The notes below the pieces were generated by a model that had not been told where the DNA came from, did no database searches, and saw only the letters and a list, made by a program, of their open reading frames with translations. A program made the position numbers and the translations under genes. This document shows, one piece after another, positions 63,789 through 64,000 of a stretch of 64,000 nt of DNA (within the stretch, counting starts at the first letter, position 1; every line of letters begins with the position of its first letter). This DNA is from Nymphaea colorata (Eukaryota > Streptophyta > Magnoliopsida > Nymphaeales > Nymphaeaceae): assembly GCF_008831285.2 (NCBI RefSeq), contig NC_045148.1, positions 11,948,183 to 12,012,182 of the forward strand, written 5' to 3'.

Positions 63789-64000
63789 AACTGTACGCGT
63801 CCCATGCTTGATGTCCTGAAATTGCCTTCTTAATTGTAGAAAACGTGCTTCCGAGACTTGAGAATATGTTGTGGCAAGGGTAGATCACAACTCTAGGGCA
63901 GTTAAATCATCATCAATACCTCCGAATACCTCCTCTGACAAGGTAGAAGTGATATAAGCAACAAGAGACTGGTCGTGAGCCAGCCAAACTTGATATTCGG

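Larger units (their letters stand above)
59541..64000 (-). mobile_element. Copia B2 (minus), runs off the right edge
   Basis: 3' LTR 59541-59830 (TGTAAGAATCTTCACAAA ... CAGACTTAACA), polypurine tract CTTGAGGGGGGC on the minus strand, RNase H, RT, integrase, protease and gag. It interrupts Copia E after GGGAC (59536-59540). It is the best-preserved relative of B1. Its 5' LTR lies beyond 64000. Confidence 0.92.

Overview
The window is nuclear DNA of a seed plant, most likely an angiosperm with a transposon-rich genome. The evidence is two plant housekeeping genes with typical GT-AG introns, plant Copia and Tat/Ogre-type Gypsy polyproteins, hAT- and CACTA-type DNA transposon traces, and a U6 snRNA relic. 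The species cannot be told from the sequence. There are no bacterial or phage features.

Host genes. (1) The 3' half of a glutamine-dependent NAD+ synthetase gene lies on the + strand: five intact exons at 6296-6472, 6599-6766, 28906-29001, 29909-30037 and 30250-30474. Its third intron in this window is 22.1 kb. The upstream exons lie beyond the left edge, so the preceding intron exceeds 6.2 kb. (2) The 5' end of an ER-lumenal HSP70-17 (HYOU1/GRP170-type) gene lies on the + strand: exons 51789-52559, 53960-54192 and 54597-54756. Its third intron is at least 9.2 kb, is full of Copia elements, and runs off the right edge. Two TGACGTGG boxes sit upstream of its ATG.

Mobile DNA, left to right. 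1-1477: a decayed hAT transposase (- strand) followed by a 118-bp triplicate repeat. 1511-4458: first copy of a ~3-kb TG...CA repeat that looks like a solo LTR. 4961-5273: a Copia RNase H scrap. 8358-26540: a nest inside the NAD synthetase intron. A minus-strand Copia (B1) sits in the U6 relic and was itself hit by a complete Copia (A, TSD CACTT), a solo LTR (TSD TTATG) and a hAT-type MITE. That MITE was split by another solo LTR (TSD GCACC), which was in turn hit by a second copy of the MITE. Pieces of two more Copia elements follow. 27370-27805: a third copy of the MITE. 31696-34898: a fourth solo LTR (TSD ATATG). About 36000-47385: a decayed Ogre/Tat-like Gypsy element with a ~3.6-kb 5' LTR, an extra ORF1, gag, protease, an intron-like gap, RT, two RNase H domains and a truncated integrase. 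48433-50430: CACTA-like DNA holding two exon scraps of a sterol glucosyltransferase. 54920-64000: Copia D (-) carrying two MITEs of a second family with perfect 8-bp TSDs, cut by Copia E (+), which is cut by Copia B2 (-).

The host genes appear intact in the parts visible; all element coding regions are broken. The most unusual observation is that all four copies of the ~3-kb repeat keep, on the minus strand, the same set of splice-like signals (donor, acceptor, donor, acceptor) around a 75-83 base central exon, with no conserved reading frame.
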